DNA of 64,000 nt from Sphingobacteriales bacterium (GCA_016200915.1 JACQDV010000020.1:1-64000), one strand, 5' to 3'. Counted from the first letter of the stretch, positions 8,896 to 16,929 are shown. Notes: a model not told the origin generated them from the sequence alone. Translations and numbers: made by a program.

Positions 8896-9375
8896 ACCGC
8901 AGAGAACATAAGTAAATTGAGTTTTCGCAGAGAAAAATTAAAATTTATAAACAATTCTTTTAAAACCATCTTTTAGTAATACAACGTTAAAGTTTATTAA
9001 ATAGCCAAGCTTTTTGTTATATAGTTTTAAATAAGTTATTATCTGTGCAATGAAAATTGGTGTAATACCTTCCGTTGATTTATTTTCAACTATTACTTCT
9101 TCTTCAACCAATAAATCAATTTCATAAATTTTTCCAAGTGGAATATCTTTATATAATAATTCAACAGGAACCTTTGCTCTTACTTTTAAACCCCTCAACT
9201 CCAACTCTCTTTTTAAAGCAATTTGATAAGCTGATTCCAGGAGGCCGGGGCCAAGTTCCCTATGCACTGTAATGGCTGCGTCAAGTATTACGGCACCAAT
9301 TTCATTTAATCTTTCATTTGTCATTATCTATAGGTTTAACTCTGCGTAAACTCTGCCTCTCCTGTTCTCTGCGGT
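8896..9375. mobile_element. GxxExxY gene boxed by imperfect inverted repeats (putative small mobile unit)
   Basis: ACCGCAGAGAAC at 8896-8907 is matched exactly in inverse orientation at 9364-9375. With three or four extra bases the outer arms agree at 15 of 16 positions. A second block further in (GAGTTTTCGCAGAG at about 8920-8932; its complement near 9341-9352) extends the arms to roughly 45 bp. The unit contains only the GxxExxY gene and abuts the stop codon of the FAH gene. No transposase is present, so mobility would be in trans or historical. This is inference from structure. Confidence 0.55.
8938..9324 (-). CDS. GxxExxY family protein
   Basis: A 128-residue protein with the defining GPGLLESAYQIAL segment (the GxxExxY signature), then YEIDLLVEEEVIVENKS, which resembles a PD-(D/E)XK nuclease core (Asp, and the E-x-K in VENKS), and a C-terminal YLINFNVVLLKDGFKRIV. 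The family is common in Bacteroidota and Planctomycetes and has no proven activity. Its inverted-repeat flanks (separate entry) suggest it travels as a unit and may encode a nuclease acting on its own ends, but that is speculative. Confidence 0.88.
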   Translation of the reverse strand: MTNERLNEIGAVILDAAITVHRELGPGLLESAYQIALKRELELRGLKVRAKVPVELLYKDIPLGKIYEIDLLVEEEVIVENKSTEGITPIFIAQIITYLKLYNKKLGYLINFNVVLLKDGFKRIVYKF

Positions 9376-9381
9376 GAAATA

Positions 9382-10392
9382 TCAAACACCCTTCTTCCTC
9401 GCCAATATTGAAAAATCATCTTCCTCTCTGATAATAGTATTACTCAGTTTGCCCAAACCATCAATTTCCATTTCTATTTCATCGCCTTCCTGTAACCATT
9501 GCTCTGTATAATTGGGGTCATTTAACTTTCCTGTTCCGTTTAACTCTAAAAAACATCCTGTACCAACAGTGCCACTACCAATTACATCACCGGGTTGTAA
9601 TGTTGCACCATAGGATGCTCTTTCAATAATTTCAGCAAATGTCCAGTCCATATCGCCTGCATTACCTTCACTTACCTGTACACCATTCACCCAGCATTTC
9701 ATTTTTAAATTCCAGCTTTTACCAACATGCCCTTCTTTAGCCGGTATTTCAAATGCTTGCAGTTCATCAGTTGTTACCAGCATTGGTCCAATCACCGTAG
9801 AAAAATCTTTTCCTTTAGCAGGGCCAAGATTAAGTAGCATCTCTTCCATTTGCAATTTTCTTGCACTCATATCATTCATGATCATCAATCCACCTATATA
9901 ATCATCCGCCTCTTCAGCACGTATATTTCTTCCATGACGACAAATAACTATTGCCACTTCCAGTTCAAAATCTAATTTTTCAAAATGATCAGGCATACAA
10001 CTAATAGTACCAGGACCCTGTATGCTATGATGGTTAGTGAAGTAAAAGATTGGATACTGATCAAACTCAGGAATCATTTCAACTTTGCGGTTTCTTCTGG
10101 CTGCTTCCACATGCTGACGAAAAGCATAACCATCTCTGCAACTGGCAGGAAATGGAATGGGTGCTAATATTTGTACTGCATCATAAAGTACGCCTCTGTT
10201 TTTTGAAATACGTCCTTCTTTAATAGCCATATCACCACTCAATGCAACGGGCAACATTTCATCCCAGTAATTTAAAAACATTCCCATGCTGGTGGCTAAT
10301 TCATTATGTATGCCATCCGTATCATATAATAAACCATCTACTAAAATCGCTAATTGCTCATGTCCGTCTTTCAAATAAGAAACCAGTTTCAT
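9382..10392 (-). CDS. Fumarylacetoacetate hydrolase family protein
   Basis: A 336-residue protein with an FAH fold: the FELEVAIVI acid pair that ligands the divalent metal, GGLMIMNDMSAR, KGKDFSTVIGP and GDVIGSGTVGTGC near the C-terminus. Members cleave or hydrate 2-keto or beta-diketo acids. The length and sequence fit the single-domain fumarylacetoacetase-type protein seen in Bacteroidota tyrosine degradation, and the flavin-reductase neighbour fits that too. Homogentisate dioxygenase and HPPD are not in the window, so the pathway is an inference. Confidence 0.85.
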   Translation of the reverse strand: MKLVSYLKDGHEQLAILVDGLLYDTDGIHNELATSMGMFLNYWDEMLPVALSGDMAIKEGRISKNRGVLYDAVQILAPIPFPASCRDGYAFRQHVEAARRNRKVEMIPEFDQYPIFYFTNHHSIQGPGTISCMPDHFEKLDFELEVAIVICRHGRNIRAEEADDYIGGLMIMNDMSARKLQMEEMLLNLGPAKGKDFSTVIGPMLVTTDELQAFEIPAKEGHVGKSWNLKMKCWVNGVQVSEGNAGDMDWTFAEIIERASYGATLQPGDVIGSGTVGTGCFLELNGTGKLNDPNYTEQWLQEGDEIEMEIDGLGKLSNTIIREEDDFSILARKKGV

Positions 10393-10420
10393 ATAACCAT
10401 TATTATTAATTCAAAAAAAA

Positions 10421-10810
10421 TTAAAGGTATTTAATTTGTTGACACTTTATAGCAATGAGTTGTAGTGCATCTTTTAATGACGCTACAGTTTTTTTATCAT
10501 TGCCGATAAATATTTTGTTGCCTAATATCGTTACCGGTCTTTTTAAAAAAGTATATTCTTCCAAAATATAATTACGATAATCCTTTTCTGTTAACTGCTT
10601 ATCTTTTAAGTTCCATTCTTTATACTTCATCGCTCTTCTGCTGAACAATGCTTCATAACTACCGGCTATTTTTTTCATTTCATCTAATTGTTCAGGCGTA
10701 ATTTTTTTTGTTTTTATATCCTGCATCATTAAACTTCTTTTATCAGCTCCTGTCTGATTAATGATTGCCTGACAAGTAGTACAATTTGCGAGATGATACA
10801 TTTTTTTCAT
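10421..10810 (-). CDS. ArsC/Spx-like thioredoxin-fold protein
   Basis: 129 residues from the ATG at 10810. The longer reading to 11011 adds a hydrophobic leader that overlaps the neighbouring promoter and is unlikely. MKKMYHLANCTTCQAII carries a C-x-x-C (CTTC) at the position of the ArsC/Spx active site, and FLKRPVTILGNKIFIGND is the family's RP motif region. It may be a thiol-dependent reductase or a redox-sensing Spx-like protein. No arsenic genes are nearby. It is divergent from 10942. Confidence 0.75.
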   Translation of the reverse strand: MKKMYHLANCTTCQAIINQTGADKRSLMMQDIKTKKITPEQLDEMKKIAGSYEALFSRRAMKYKEWNLKDKQLTEKDYRNYILEEYTFLKRPVTILGNKIFIGNDKKTVASLKDALQLIAIKCQQIKYL

Positions 10811-10941
10811 ATAGGCGAATATAAATAACTGCTTGTTATAAAAATTTTGCGAAGTTATCCACATTAAAAAACTGGCACAAAAATAGTTTCGTATAAAAAA
10901 TATTATACCGGACTTATTGTAAACTAAAAAAAACAAAAACC

Positions 10942-11583
10942 ATGAAAAAGACAACAACTGTAATGACACTGATTGCCGGAGTATTATTAGTAAGCTCAGC
11001 CGTATCAGCACAATTAGGCGTAGGATTAAAGAGCACTACCAGTGCTGCTGCAAAAATTAATACCAGTGCCGCAACAAAGGCTGCCGGTAATGCAGGAGCT
11101 AAAGCAAAAAGCACCGCTAATGCAAGTAGCAAAGCCGTTAAAAACACGGCAGTAAAAACAAGTACCGCTGCTCAAACAACTACATCCGGAGCCGTTAGTT
11201 CTACTAAAGAAGCAGTAAGTTCAACCAATGCGGATGTAAATGTAAAAGCACAATCAAACACCAGTTCTTCATCTAATGCGTCTGCTAATCAAAATGCAAA
11301 TGCAAACAATGAGTTGAAGTCAAATAATGGTGTATCAGTTGGCGCCAGCACATCTGGTAAAACAGCAGCTGAAAAAGTGGATGAAGTACAAACAGCCATT
11401 GATGCAAAAAAAGATGCTGCTGTAAAAACTACAACAGAAACTACAGGTGAAGTAAAAACTGAAGCAAAAGCAAAGAAGGAGATGGCTAAAGAAAAAGCAG
11501 CTAAAATAAAACCTTCTGCTAAAGTGAAAGCTAAAGCATCTGCAGAAACAAAAACAGAAGTTTCTTCTAACAATAATCAATAA
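10942..11583 (+). CDS. Exported Ala/Lys/Thr/Ser-rich low-complexity protein
   Basis: A 213-residue protein with a signal peptide (LLVSSAVSAQ). The mature part is almost entirely Ala, Lys, Ser, Thr, Asn and Val, with no aromatic residues that I can see. It has a Thr/Ser/Ala N-terminal half, an Asn/Ser middle and a charged K/E/A C-terminal half that would form a long helix. No family is recognised. The composition recalls histone-H1-like or LEA-like disordered proteins, but the signal peptide puts it outside the cytoplasm. A terminator follows at 11614. Confidence 0.7.
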   Translation: MKKTTTVMTLIAGVLLVSSAVSAQLGVGLKSTTSAAAKINTSAATKAAGNAGAKAKSTANASSKAVKNTAVKTSTAAQTTTSGAVSSTKEAVSSTNADVNVKAQSNTSSSSNASANQNANANNELKSNNGVSVGASTSGKTAAEKVDEVQTAIDAKKDAAVKTTTETTGEVKTEAKAKKEMAKEKAAKIKPSAKVKAKASAETKTEVSSNNNQ

Positions 11584-11613
11584 AAACGGGTTGGTTGATG
11601 GTTAATGGTCAAG

Positions 11614-11656
11614 CCCGGGACTATCATATCCCATATGAAACAGTTCCGGGTTTTTT
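11614..11656 (+). terminator. Intrinsic terminator
   Basis: CCCGGGACT pairs with AGTTCCGGG (one G-U) and six T residues follow. It lies between the low-complexity gene and the barrel gene. Confidence 0.75.
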
Positions 11657-11676
11657 ATACCCTAAAATTTACCGCT

Positions 11677-12522
11677 ATGAAAAAGAAGCATTCTCTGTTG
11701 CTCGGTGTTTTGTTTATTTCATTCATTACACAGGCACAAACAAGTGATTCTGCATCAGCAAAAGAAAAAGTTGAATTTAAGATTGGTGTTAATTACAACA
11801 GTCATTTAAATTATTACGGAAGAACAGATAGCTTAAAAAGCAGTGGACTTTATCCCTCAGCTGAGCTTAGTTATAAAGGACTGTATGTAAAATCAGATTT
11901 TATATTTATCAATAACTCCCTTAACAGTAATCAATACACAGGTACGATTGTTTCTGCAGGTTATAATTTTAAAGATGCATCCGAGAAAATCAGCGGAAAT
12001 ATTTTTGCCAGCAAATTTATTTACCAGGATAAAACTGTGCTGGTGCAATCTGCATTGAAAGGACAGGCTGGCGGCAGCATCAGTTTTCTCAATAAATTTC
12101 TCAACATTAATTTAGGAGGTGATGTAAAATTCAGCGATCAGGCTGATATAGGTGCCAATGCCGGAGCAGACCACCTGGAGCGTTACGAATTAAATGGTGG
12201 AAAAACAGTTTTTGTAATTGACCCATCCGTTTATGTTTATGCAGGAACACAAAATTTTACTACCACTTATTACAAACAAAAAAACATTCTTTTCCTGCCA
12301 GCCGGTGAGGAAGCTGTAACAGAAAGAAGTAAAAAATTTAACATGCTGGCTTATGAAATATCAGCACCTGTTGCGTTGGGTACAGGCAAATTTGTTTTCT
12401 CACTAACTCCTTCTTATATCATTCCTCAAAATTTAATCACCGTTCCCGGTCATCCTGAACAGAGTGAAAAAGCCGATAATCTTTTTTATGTTACCGCCGG
12501 GGTGAGTTATACTTTTTGGTAG
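11677..12522 (+). CDS. Probable outer-membrane beta-barrel protein, unknown family
   Basis: About 281 residues from the ATG at 11677 (MKKKHSLLLG, signal peptide ending TQAQT). The 24-codon upstream extension runs through the preceding terminator and is rejected. The mature protein is rich in alternating polar/aromatic beta-strand stretches and ends in YVTAGVSYTFW, a terminal aromatic that is the usual C-terminal barrel-assembly signal. This indicates an outer-membrane barrel. There is no specific family match, and the role is unknown. Confidence 0.65.
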   Translation: MKKKHSLLLGVLFISFITQAQTSDSASAKEKVEFKIGVNYNSHLNYYGRTDSLKSSGLYPSAELSYKGLYVKSDFIFINNSLNSNQYTGTIVSAGYNFKDASEKISGNIFASKFIYQDKTVLVQSALKGQAGGSISFLNKFLNINLGGDVKFSDQADIGANAGADHLERYELNGGKTVFVIDPSVYVYAGTQNFTTTYYKQKNILFLPAGEEAVTERSKKFNMLAYEISAPVALGTGKFVFSLTPSYIIPQNLITVPGHPEQSEKADNLFYVTAGVSYTFW

Positions 12523-12566
12523 TGTCTCAATTTGAAATTTGACGTGCCATTGCTTTGATTTTTTCT

Positions 12567-12647
12567 GAACCACTGAGACAGAGAGGCACAAAGTTTTCAC
12601 TAAGAGATTCCCTGTGTTGCGCTGTGTTCTATGTGTCCCCGTGGTTC
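12567..12647. repeat. Imperfect palindromic intergenic repeat (solo)
   Basis: GAACCACTGAGACA at 12567 faces TGTCCCCGTGGTTC at 12634-12647. The inner parts are also loosely complementary (GAGAGGCACAAAG against the CTGTGTT...TGTGTC side). It resembles the repeats that flank the GxxExxY gene in style (CAGAG/GAGACA words) but carries no gene. Confidence 0.5.
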
Positions 12648-12713
12648 AATTTTTTTAAACTGATACACTACCTACTTTTTAAATCAAACCACTTTTTGCT
12701 GTAATTTTTTTAC

Positions 12714-12747
12714 TTTACCTGCGACTGATACTTCAGTTGCAGGTAAA
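12714..12747 (+). promoter_or_regulatory. Near-perfect inverted repeat abutting the sigma-factor start codon
   Basis: TTTACCTGCGACTGA (12714-12728) and TCAGTTGCAGGTAAA (12733-12747) pair at 14 of 15 positions around a TACT loop. The ATG is at 12751. In RNA this would bury the ribosome landing zone, including the AGGTAAA just before the start. In DNA it could be an operator. Either way it probably controls the sigma-factor operon. Confidence 0.65.
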
Positions 12748-12750
12748 ATT

Positions 12751-13254
12751 ATGAGTCAGCAGGAGTTCCTGGAATTAATAAAAGCACATCAGCCGTTGAT
12801 ACATAAGGTTTGTCACCTTTATGGGCAAACGCCTATGGATAAGCAGGATCTTTTCCAGGAAATTGTTATTCAAACATGGAAAGCGTATAACTCATTCAGG
12901 GGTGAATCAAAATTCAGCACCTGGTTGTATCGTATTGCATTGAATACAGCTATCTCTTCTTATCGAAAAAATAAACGCACTATCTCCACCATAGATATTG
13001 AAGGATTACCTGTTGAATTACCTGCATCGGTTTATGATTTTGAGAAAGAAGACAAGCTAAAACAACTTTACACCGCTATTGCCAAACTAACTGAAGTAGA
13101 GAGAGCAATAGTGATGTTGTATCTGGATGATAAGAGCTATGAAGAAATGGAAGAAGTGCTCGGTATTAATCAAAATAATTTGCGGGTAAAGATGAACCGC
13201 ATTAAAGATAAACTACGTCAACTCACCAAAAACGAAGTGTATGGAACTGGATAG
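12751..13254 (+). CDS. ECF-type RNA polymerase sigma factor (sigma-70 family)
   Basis: A 167-residue protein with region 2 (DLFQEIVIQTWKAYNSFRGESKFSTWLYRIALNTAI at about 30-70, including the FSTWLYRIA core) and region 4 (LTEVERAIVMLYLDDKSYEEMEEVLGI at about 113-140, a helix-turn-helix). It redirects RNA polymerase to a small regulon. Its stop overlaps the next gene by 14 bp, so translation is probably coupled to the likely anti-sigma partner. A strong hairpin sits right before the start. Confidence 0.92.
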   Translation: MSQQEFLELIKAHQPLIHKVCHLYGQTPMDKQDLFQEIVIQTWKAYNSFRGESKFSTWLYRIALNTAISSYRKNKRTISTIDIEGLPVELPASVYDFEKEDKLKQLYTAIAKLTEVERAIVMLYLDDKSYEEMEEVLGINQNNLRVKMNRIKDKLRQLTKNEVYGTG

Positions 13255-13876
13255 CCTGAAAGACATATGGAATGATGTGGGCAGCAAACCTGTTCGGCCA
13301 AACAACAATGAACAGATTACTGAGATGCTAAACAAATCATCGCAAAGCCCGATTGCAAAAATGAAACGCAACCTGAGCTGGGAATTGATAACGGTTATAT
13401 TATTGTTTGCTCCTATTGCTGTATTTTATTTTATTGCCTTTGGAGGAAAGTTTAGTGTGATTGCATGGATGTACATTAGCTTATTAATATTTTTTGCTGC
13501 ATACTTCTATTATAAAAACAAATTATTAAGTGAAATGCAGTGTGCGGCCTGTATGGTTAAATCAAATTTAGAACTGCAGGTCAAAACGCTGGAAAAATTG
13601 GTTCGCTTTTATTTAATTGCCGGAACGCTTATGGTTCCTTTGCTGATGATGTGGTTATGGCTAATCTTATACTACAGGTTACCGTCTCTGCAAAATAGTT
13701 TTCATTTTTGGCCATCGGCAGAGGTTTCTTTTTTGAAAACAGGATTGGTCTGGTCAGTGATTCTTTTGGTTTTCAGCATTGCCTTTTACTACATCAATAA
13801 ATGGTATATCTATAAGCTCTATGGCCGTCATATTGCCAAGCTCAGGTGTATTCTTAACGAAATGGAACAGGAATAA
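13241..13876 (+). CDS. Membrane protein, putative anti-sigma partner
   Basis: A 211-residue protein. The N-terminal ~50 residues are soluble and include LDSLKDIWND, a common opening of Bacteroidota anti-sigma-like proteins. Four hydrophobic segments follow (about 47-68, 72-92, 122-148 and 166-186) and then a short basic tail. The gene overlaps the sigma-factor gene by 14 bp. The cytosolic N-terminus plus membrane anchor suits an anti-sigma factor, but no zinc-binding H-x3-C-x2-C motif is present, so it is a non-ZAS type if the role is right. Confidence 0.65.
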   Translation: MELDSLKDIWNDVGSKPVRPNNNEQITEMLNKSSQSPIAKMKRNLSWELITVILLFAPIAVFYFIAFGGKFSVIAWMYISLLIFFAAYFYYKNKLLSEMQCAACMVKSNLELQVKTLEKLVRFYLIAGTLMVPLLMMWLWLILYYRLPSLQNSFHFWPSAEVSFLKTGLVWSVILLVFSIAFYYINKWYIYKLYGRHIAKLRCILNEMEQE

Positions 13877-14000
13877 CAGCCGGTAGCTTTCGAAATCGGA
13901 AAAAAATCAGGTTTACTTCGTCATAACAAGGCCATATCGGCCGTTAATGAACTAAAAAGCAGCCGGAATTGTTATTTTTGCAACTCAAATCTTCTGAATT

Positions 14001-14597
14001 ATGATTAAGACCGGTAATCCCGTGATCAGCATTTATACCGAAATGACACCTAACCCGGAGACCATGAAATTTGTGGCCAACAAATTATTGTATCCCGGTA
14101 AAAGCATAGATTTTCCTGATGTGGACAGTGCCAAACCCTCTCCTTTAGCGGTTGAGTTGTTTGGTTTTCCTTTTATAAAAGCCGTATTTATCGCCAGCAA
14201 TTTTGTTACACTTACCAAGAACAGTGAAACAGAATGGAACGATGTAATTCCTACCATCCGTCAGTTTTTAAAAGAATACCTGGAAGAAGGCAAAGCGGTA
14301 GTGAACGAAGAAGAAGTAGCGGCGATGAAACAGGAAAGCAGTAATACCGTTACTGCCGATGACGATGATGTGGTAAAACGCATTAAAGAACTCCTGGAAA
14401 ATTATGTAAAGCCTGCGGTTGAAATGGATGGCGGCGCTATTCAATTTAAAAGTTATACTGAAGGAACTGTGAATCTTATGTTACAGGGAAGCTGCAGTGG
14501 TTGTCCATCATCAATGATTACACTGAAAGCCGGTATTGAAGGAATGATGAAACGTATGATTCCTGAAGTGAAGGAAGTGGTAGCAGAAGCTGAGTAA
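14001..14597 (+). CDS. Nfu/NifU-type iron-sulfur cluster carrier
   Basis: A 198-residue protein. The N-terminal Nfu_N domain (TPNPETMKFVANK to about residue 90) is joined by an acidic linker to a C-terminal NifU domain (about 120-198) with VEMDGGAIQF and the cluster-binding C-x-x-C in GSCSGCPSS. Such two-domain Nfu proteins hand Fe-S clusters to apo-enzymes in the cytoplasm. A TATTTTTG at 13973-13980 fits the Bacteroidota -7 element at a normal distance from the ATG, although no -33 TTTG is evident. Monocistronic, with a terminator. Confidence 0.92.
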   Translation: MIKTGNPVISIYTEMTPNPETMKFVANKLLYPGKSIDFPDVDSAKPSPLAVELFGFPFIKAVFIASNFVTLTKNSETEWNDVIPTIRQFLKEYLEEGKAVVNEEEVAAMKQESSNTVTADDDDVVKRIKELLENYVKPAVEMDGGAIQFKSYTEGTVNLMLQGSCSGCPSSMITLKAGIEGMMKRMIPEVKEVVAEAE

Positions 14598-14620
14598 AAT
14601 TTCCAACTACAATAGTTAAA

Positions 14621-14648
14621 ACATCCCGAAATCCCGGGATGTTTTTTT
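14621..14648 (+). terminator. Intrinsic terminator of the Nfu gene
   Basis: ACATCCCG pairs with CGGGATGT across AAATCC, and a seven-T run follows. Confidence 0.85.
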
Positions 14649-14726
14649 ATGTCTATACACCTGTCTTTTACAAACAACCGATAGTCTTTTTAACCTAATT
14701 TCGCTTTTCATTAAGTTGATTGCCAT

Positions 14727-16805
14727 ATGTACAAGTTAGAAAACTATATTGCCGGTAACTGGGTAACCGGCGATGGTGATGGACAGGTTTTGTTTAATGC
14801 CGTAACCGGCGAACCTTTTGCTGCCGCTTCTAGCAAAGGATTAGATTTTAAGTCGATTACTGATTATGCCCGAACTGTTGGTAACCCTGCATTAAGAAAA
14901 ATGACTTTTCACCAGCGGGGAAATATGCTGAAAGCTTTAGCCCTTCATCTTAGAAAACATCTTCCAAAATTTTACGGGATAAGTTATAAAACAGGTGCTA
15001 CCAAAGCAGATAGCTGGGTGGATATTGAAGGTGGTATTGGAAATTTATTTGCCAATGCATCGTTACGCAGAAAATTTCCCGATGATGTGATTTGTATTGA
15101 TGGCGAAAGTCATAACCTGAGCAAGAACAATACTTTCATGGGCACACATATTCTTTCTCCTAAAGAAGGTGTGGTTATTCATATCAATGCTTTCAATTTC
15201 CCGGTGTGGGGAATGCTGGAAAAAATTGCTGTGAATTTATTAGCAGGAATGCCGGCAATAGTAAAACCAGCAACGGTTACTTCTTATTTAACCGAAGCAG
15301 TAGTAAAAGAAATTATTGCCAGTAAGATTTTGCCTGAAGGAAGTTTACAATTGATATGTGGTTCCGCTGGTGATTTATTAAATTATGTTACCAGCCAGGA
15401 TGTAGTAACATTTACCGGAAGTGCATCTACCGGTTTGATGTTAAAGAAAACTCCGGCTATCTTAAATGAAAATATTCCCTTTAATATGGAAGCCGATTCA
15501 TTAAACTGTATTGTATTGGGAGAAGATGTAACACCCGATAAACCCGAATGGGACATATTTGTAAAGGAAGTAAGAAAGGAAATGACACTCAAAGCCGGTC
15601 AGCGTTGTACCGGTATCAGAAGAATATTTGTTCCTGAAAATCGTATGGAAGATATGTGGAAAGCGATTGCTGCTTCTTTATCACAAACAGTTATTGGTAA
15701 TCCATTAAATGAAAAAGTGAGAATGGGTTCATTGGCAGGAGAAACACAACGCAACGAAGTAAAAGAGCAAGTGCAAAAACTACTGGCTTCATCACAAATA
15801 GTTTATGGCTCATTGGATAGTGTACAAGTAGTGGATGCAGATGCAAAGAAAGGCGCTTTCATCTCTCCCTTGTTATTAAAGAATGAATTGCCCTGGGCTT
15901 CAGCCCAGGTGCATGAGGTGGAAGCATTTGGCCCGGTGAGTACCATCATGCCTTATAAAAATTCAGATGAAGCAATAGCATTAAGCAAACTCGGTAAAGG
16001 AAGTTTGGTAAGCACTATTGTTACAGCTGATTATAAACAGGCAAGACAATATGTAATTGGTGCTTCTACACATCATGGTAGAATTTTGGTATTGAATAAT
16101 GAATGTGCCAAAGAAAATACAGGTCATGGTTCTCCTTTGCCTTTGTTAGTACATGGTGGTCCTGGTCGTGCAGGTGGTGGTGAAGAAATGGGTGGCATAC
16201 GAGGCGTAAAACATTATTTGCAAAGAACTGCGATACAAGGTTCACCTACTACACTTACTGAGATTACTAATGTATATCAACCCAATGCGCTTGGAAAAAA
16301 AGGTGATAAACATCCTTTCAAAAAATATTTTGAAGAGTTGCAGATAGGTGAACAGATTGTTACCGGTAAAAGAGTGATTACCTCAGAAGATATTGACCGC
16401 TTTGCTGATTTAAGTGGCGACCATTTTTATGCGCATATCAAAACCACCGACTTCACCGGCACTATGTTTGAAAAACAAGTAGCACATGGTTATTTCATTA
16501 TGAGTATTGCAGCGGGTTTGTTTGTGGACAGCTACGAAAAAAATCCTGTGTTACTCAATTATGGTATTGATGAATTGCGTTTTACCAAGCCCGTTTATCC
16601 CGGTGCGGAGATTCATATTCGTTTTACCTGTAAAGAAAAGTTACCCAACGATAAAAGAGTTGTTGAAAACCCGGAAGATTTTAAACGGGGTGATGATATT
16701 GATAAAGGCATTGTAAAATGGCTGGTGGAAATGATTGATGAAACAGCCGAAATAACTGGTGTGGCAACTATTTTGACCATGGTGGCGAGGAAGAAGACTT
16801 TTTGA
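14727..16805 (+). CDS. paaZ: PaaZ: oxepin-CoA hydrolase / 3-oxo-5,6-dehydrosuberyl-CoA semialdehyde dehydrogenase
   Basis: A 692-residue bifunctional enzyme of the phenylacetate pathway. It opens the oxepin-CoA ring and oxidises the resulting aldehyde. Residues 1-~520 form an aldehyde dehydrogenase with catalytic Glu255 (NMEADS) and Cys294 (GQRCTG). Residues ~530-692 form a MaoC-type hydratase with Asp565 and His570 in SGDHFYAH. Both active sites look intact, and the length matches the E. coli enzyme. No paaABCDE oxygenase or PaaK lies in the window. The nearest possible partner is the enoyl-CoA hydratase at 18085, beyond a Fic gene. A short palindrome sits inside the gene at 15892-15909. Confidence 0.93.
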   Translation: MYKLENYIAGNWVTGDGDGQVLFNAVTGEPFAAASSKGLDFKSITDYARTVGNPALRKMTFHQRGNMLKALALHLRKHLPKFYGISYKTGATKADSWVDIEGGIGNLFANASLRRKFPDDVICIDGESHNLSKNNTFMGTHILSPKEGVVIHINAFNFPVWGMLEKIAVNLLAGMPAIVKPATVTSYLTEAVVKEIIASKILPEGSLQLICGSAGDLLNYVTSQDVVTFTGSASTGLMLKKTPAILNENIPFNMEADSLNCIVLGEDVTPDKPEWDIFVKEVRKEMTLKAGQRCTGIRRIFVPENRMEDMWKAIAASLSQTVIGNPLNEKVRMGSLAGETQRNEVKEQVQKLLASSQIVYGSLDSVQVVDADAKKGAFISPLLLKNELPWASAQVHEVEAFGPVSTIMPYKNSDEAIALSKLGKGSLVSTIVTADYKQARQYVIGASTHHGRILVLNNECAKENTGHGSPLPLLVHGGPGRAGGGEEMGGIRGVKHYLQRTAIQGSPTTLTEITNVYQPNALGKKGDKHPFKKYFEELQIGEQIVTGKRVITSEDIDRFADLSGDHFYAHIKTTDFTGTMFEKQVAHGYFIMSIAAGLFVDSYEKNPVLLNYGIDELRFTKPVYPGAEIHIRFTCKEKLPNDKRVVENPEDFKRGDDIDKGIVKWLVEMIDETAEITGVATILTMVARKKTF
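15892..15909. repeat. Perfect 8-bp palindrome inside paaZ
   Basis: CCTGGGCT-TC-AGCCCAGG lies in frame within the coding sequence and encodes the LPWASAQ stretch just before the conserved VHEVEAFGP. It may be a chance palindrome or a small repeat absorbed into the gene. Confidence 0.4.
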
Positions 16806-16846
16806 AATATCCTAACCCCTCCCTTAGCTACCTATATATCCTTTAA

Positions 16847-16920
16847 ATAGGACAAAAATGTGTTTTTTTGTCTTTTATTGTTTTAATATAGGACAAAAAT
16901 GTGTTTTTTTGTCCTATATT
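16847..16920. promoter_or_regulatory. Duplicated palindromic site upstream of the Fic gene
   Basis: A 26-base word starting ATAGGACAAAAATGTG occurs twice (16847-16872 and 16888-16913). The second copy is the left part of a perfect inverted repeat, AATATAGGACAAAAA (16885-16899) / TTTTTGTCCTATATT (16906-16920), ending nine bases before the Fic start. The Fic protein carries a C-terminal winged-helix-like segment, so autoregulation is the simplest reading. Confidence 0.65.
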
Positions 16921-16929
16921 TGAAGCTGA

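Noticed and set aside
10855..10863. A perfect DnaA box (TTATCCACA)
   Set aside because: A single 9-mer is expected by chance about once in a window of this size, and there is no cluster, AT-rich unwinding region or dnaA/dnaN nearby.
11289..11580. Antisense ORFs within the Ala/Lys-rich gene
   Set aside because: Long open frames opposite GCN-rich low-complexity genes arise from composition alone.
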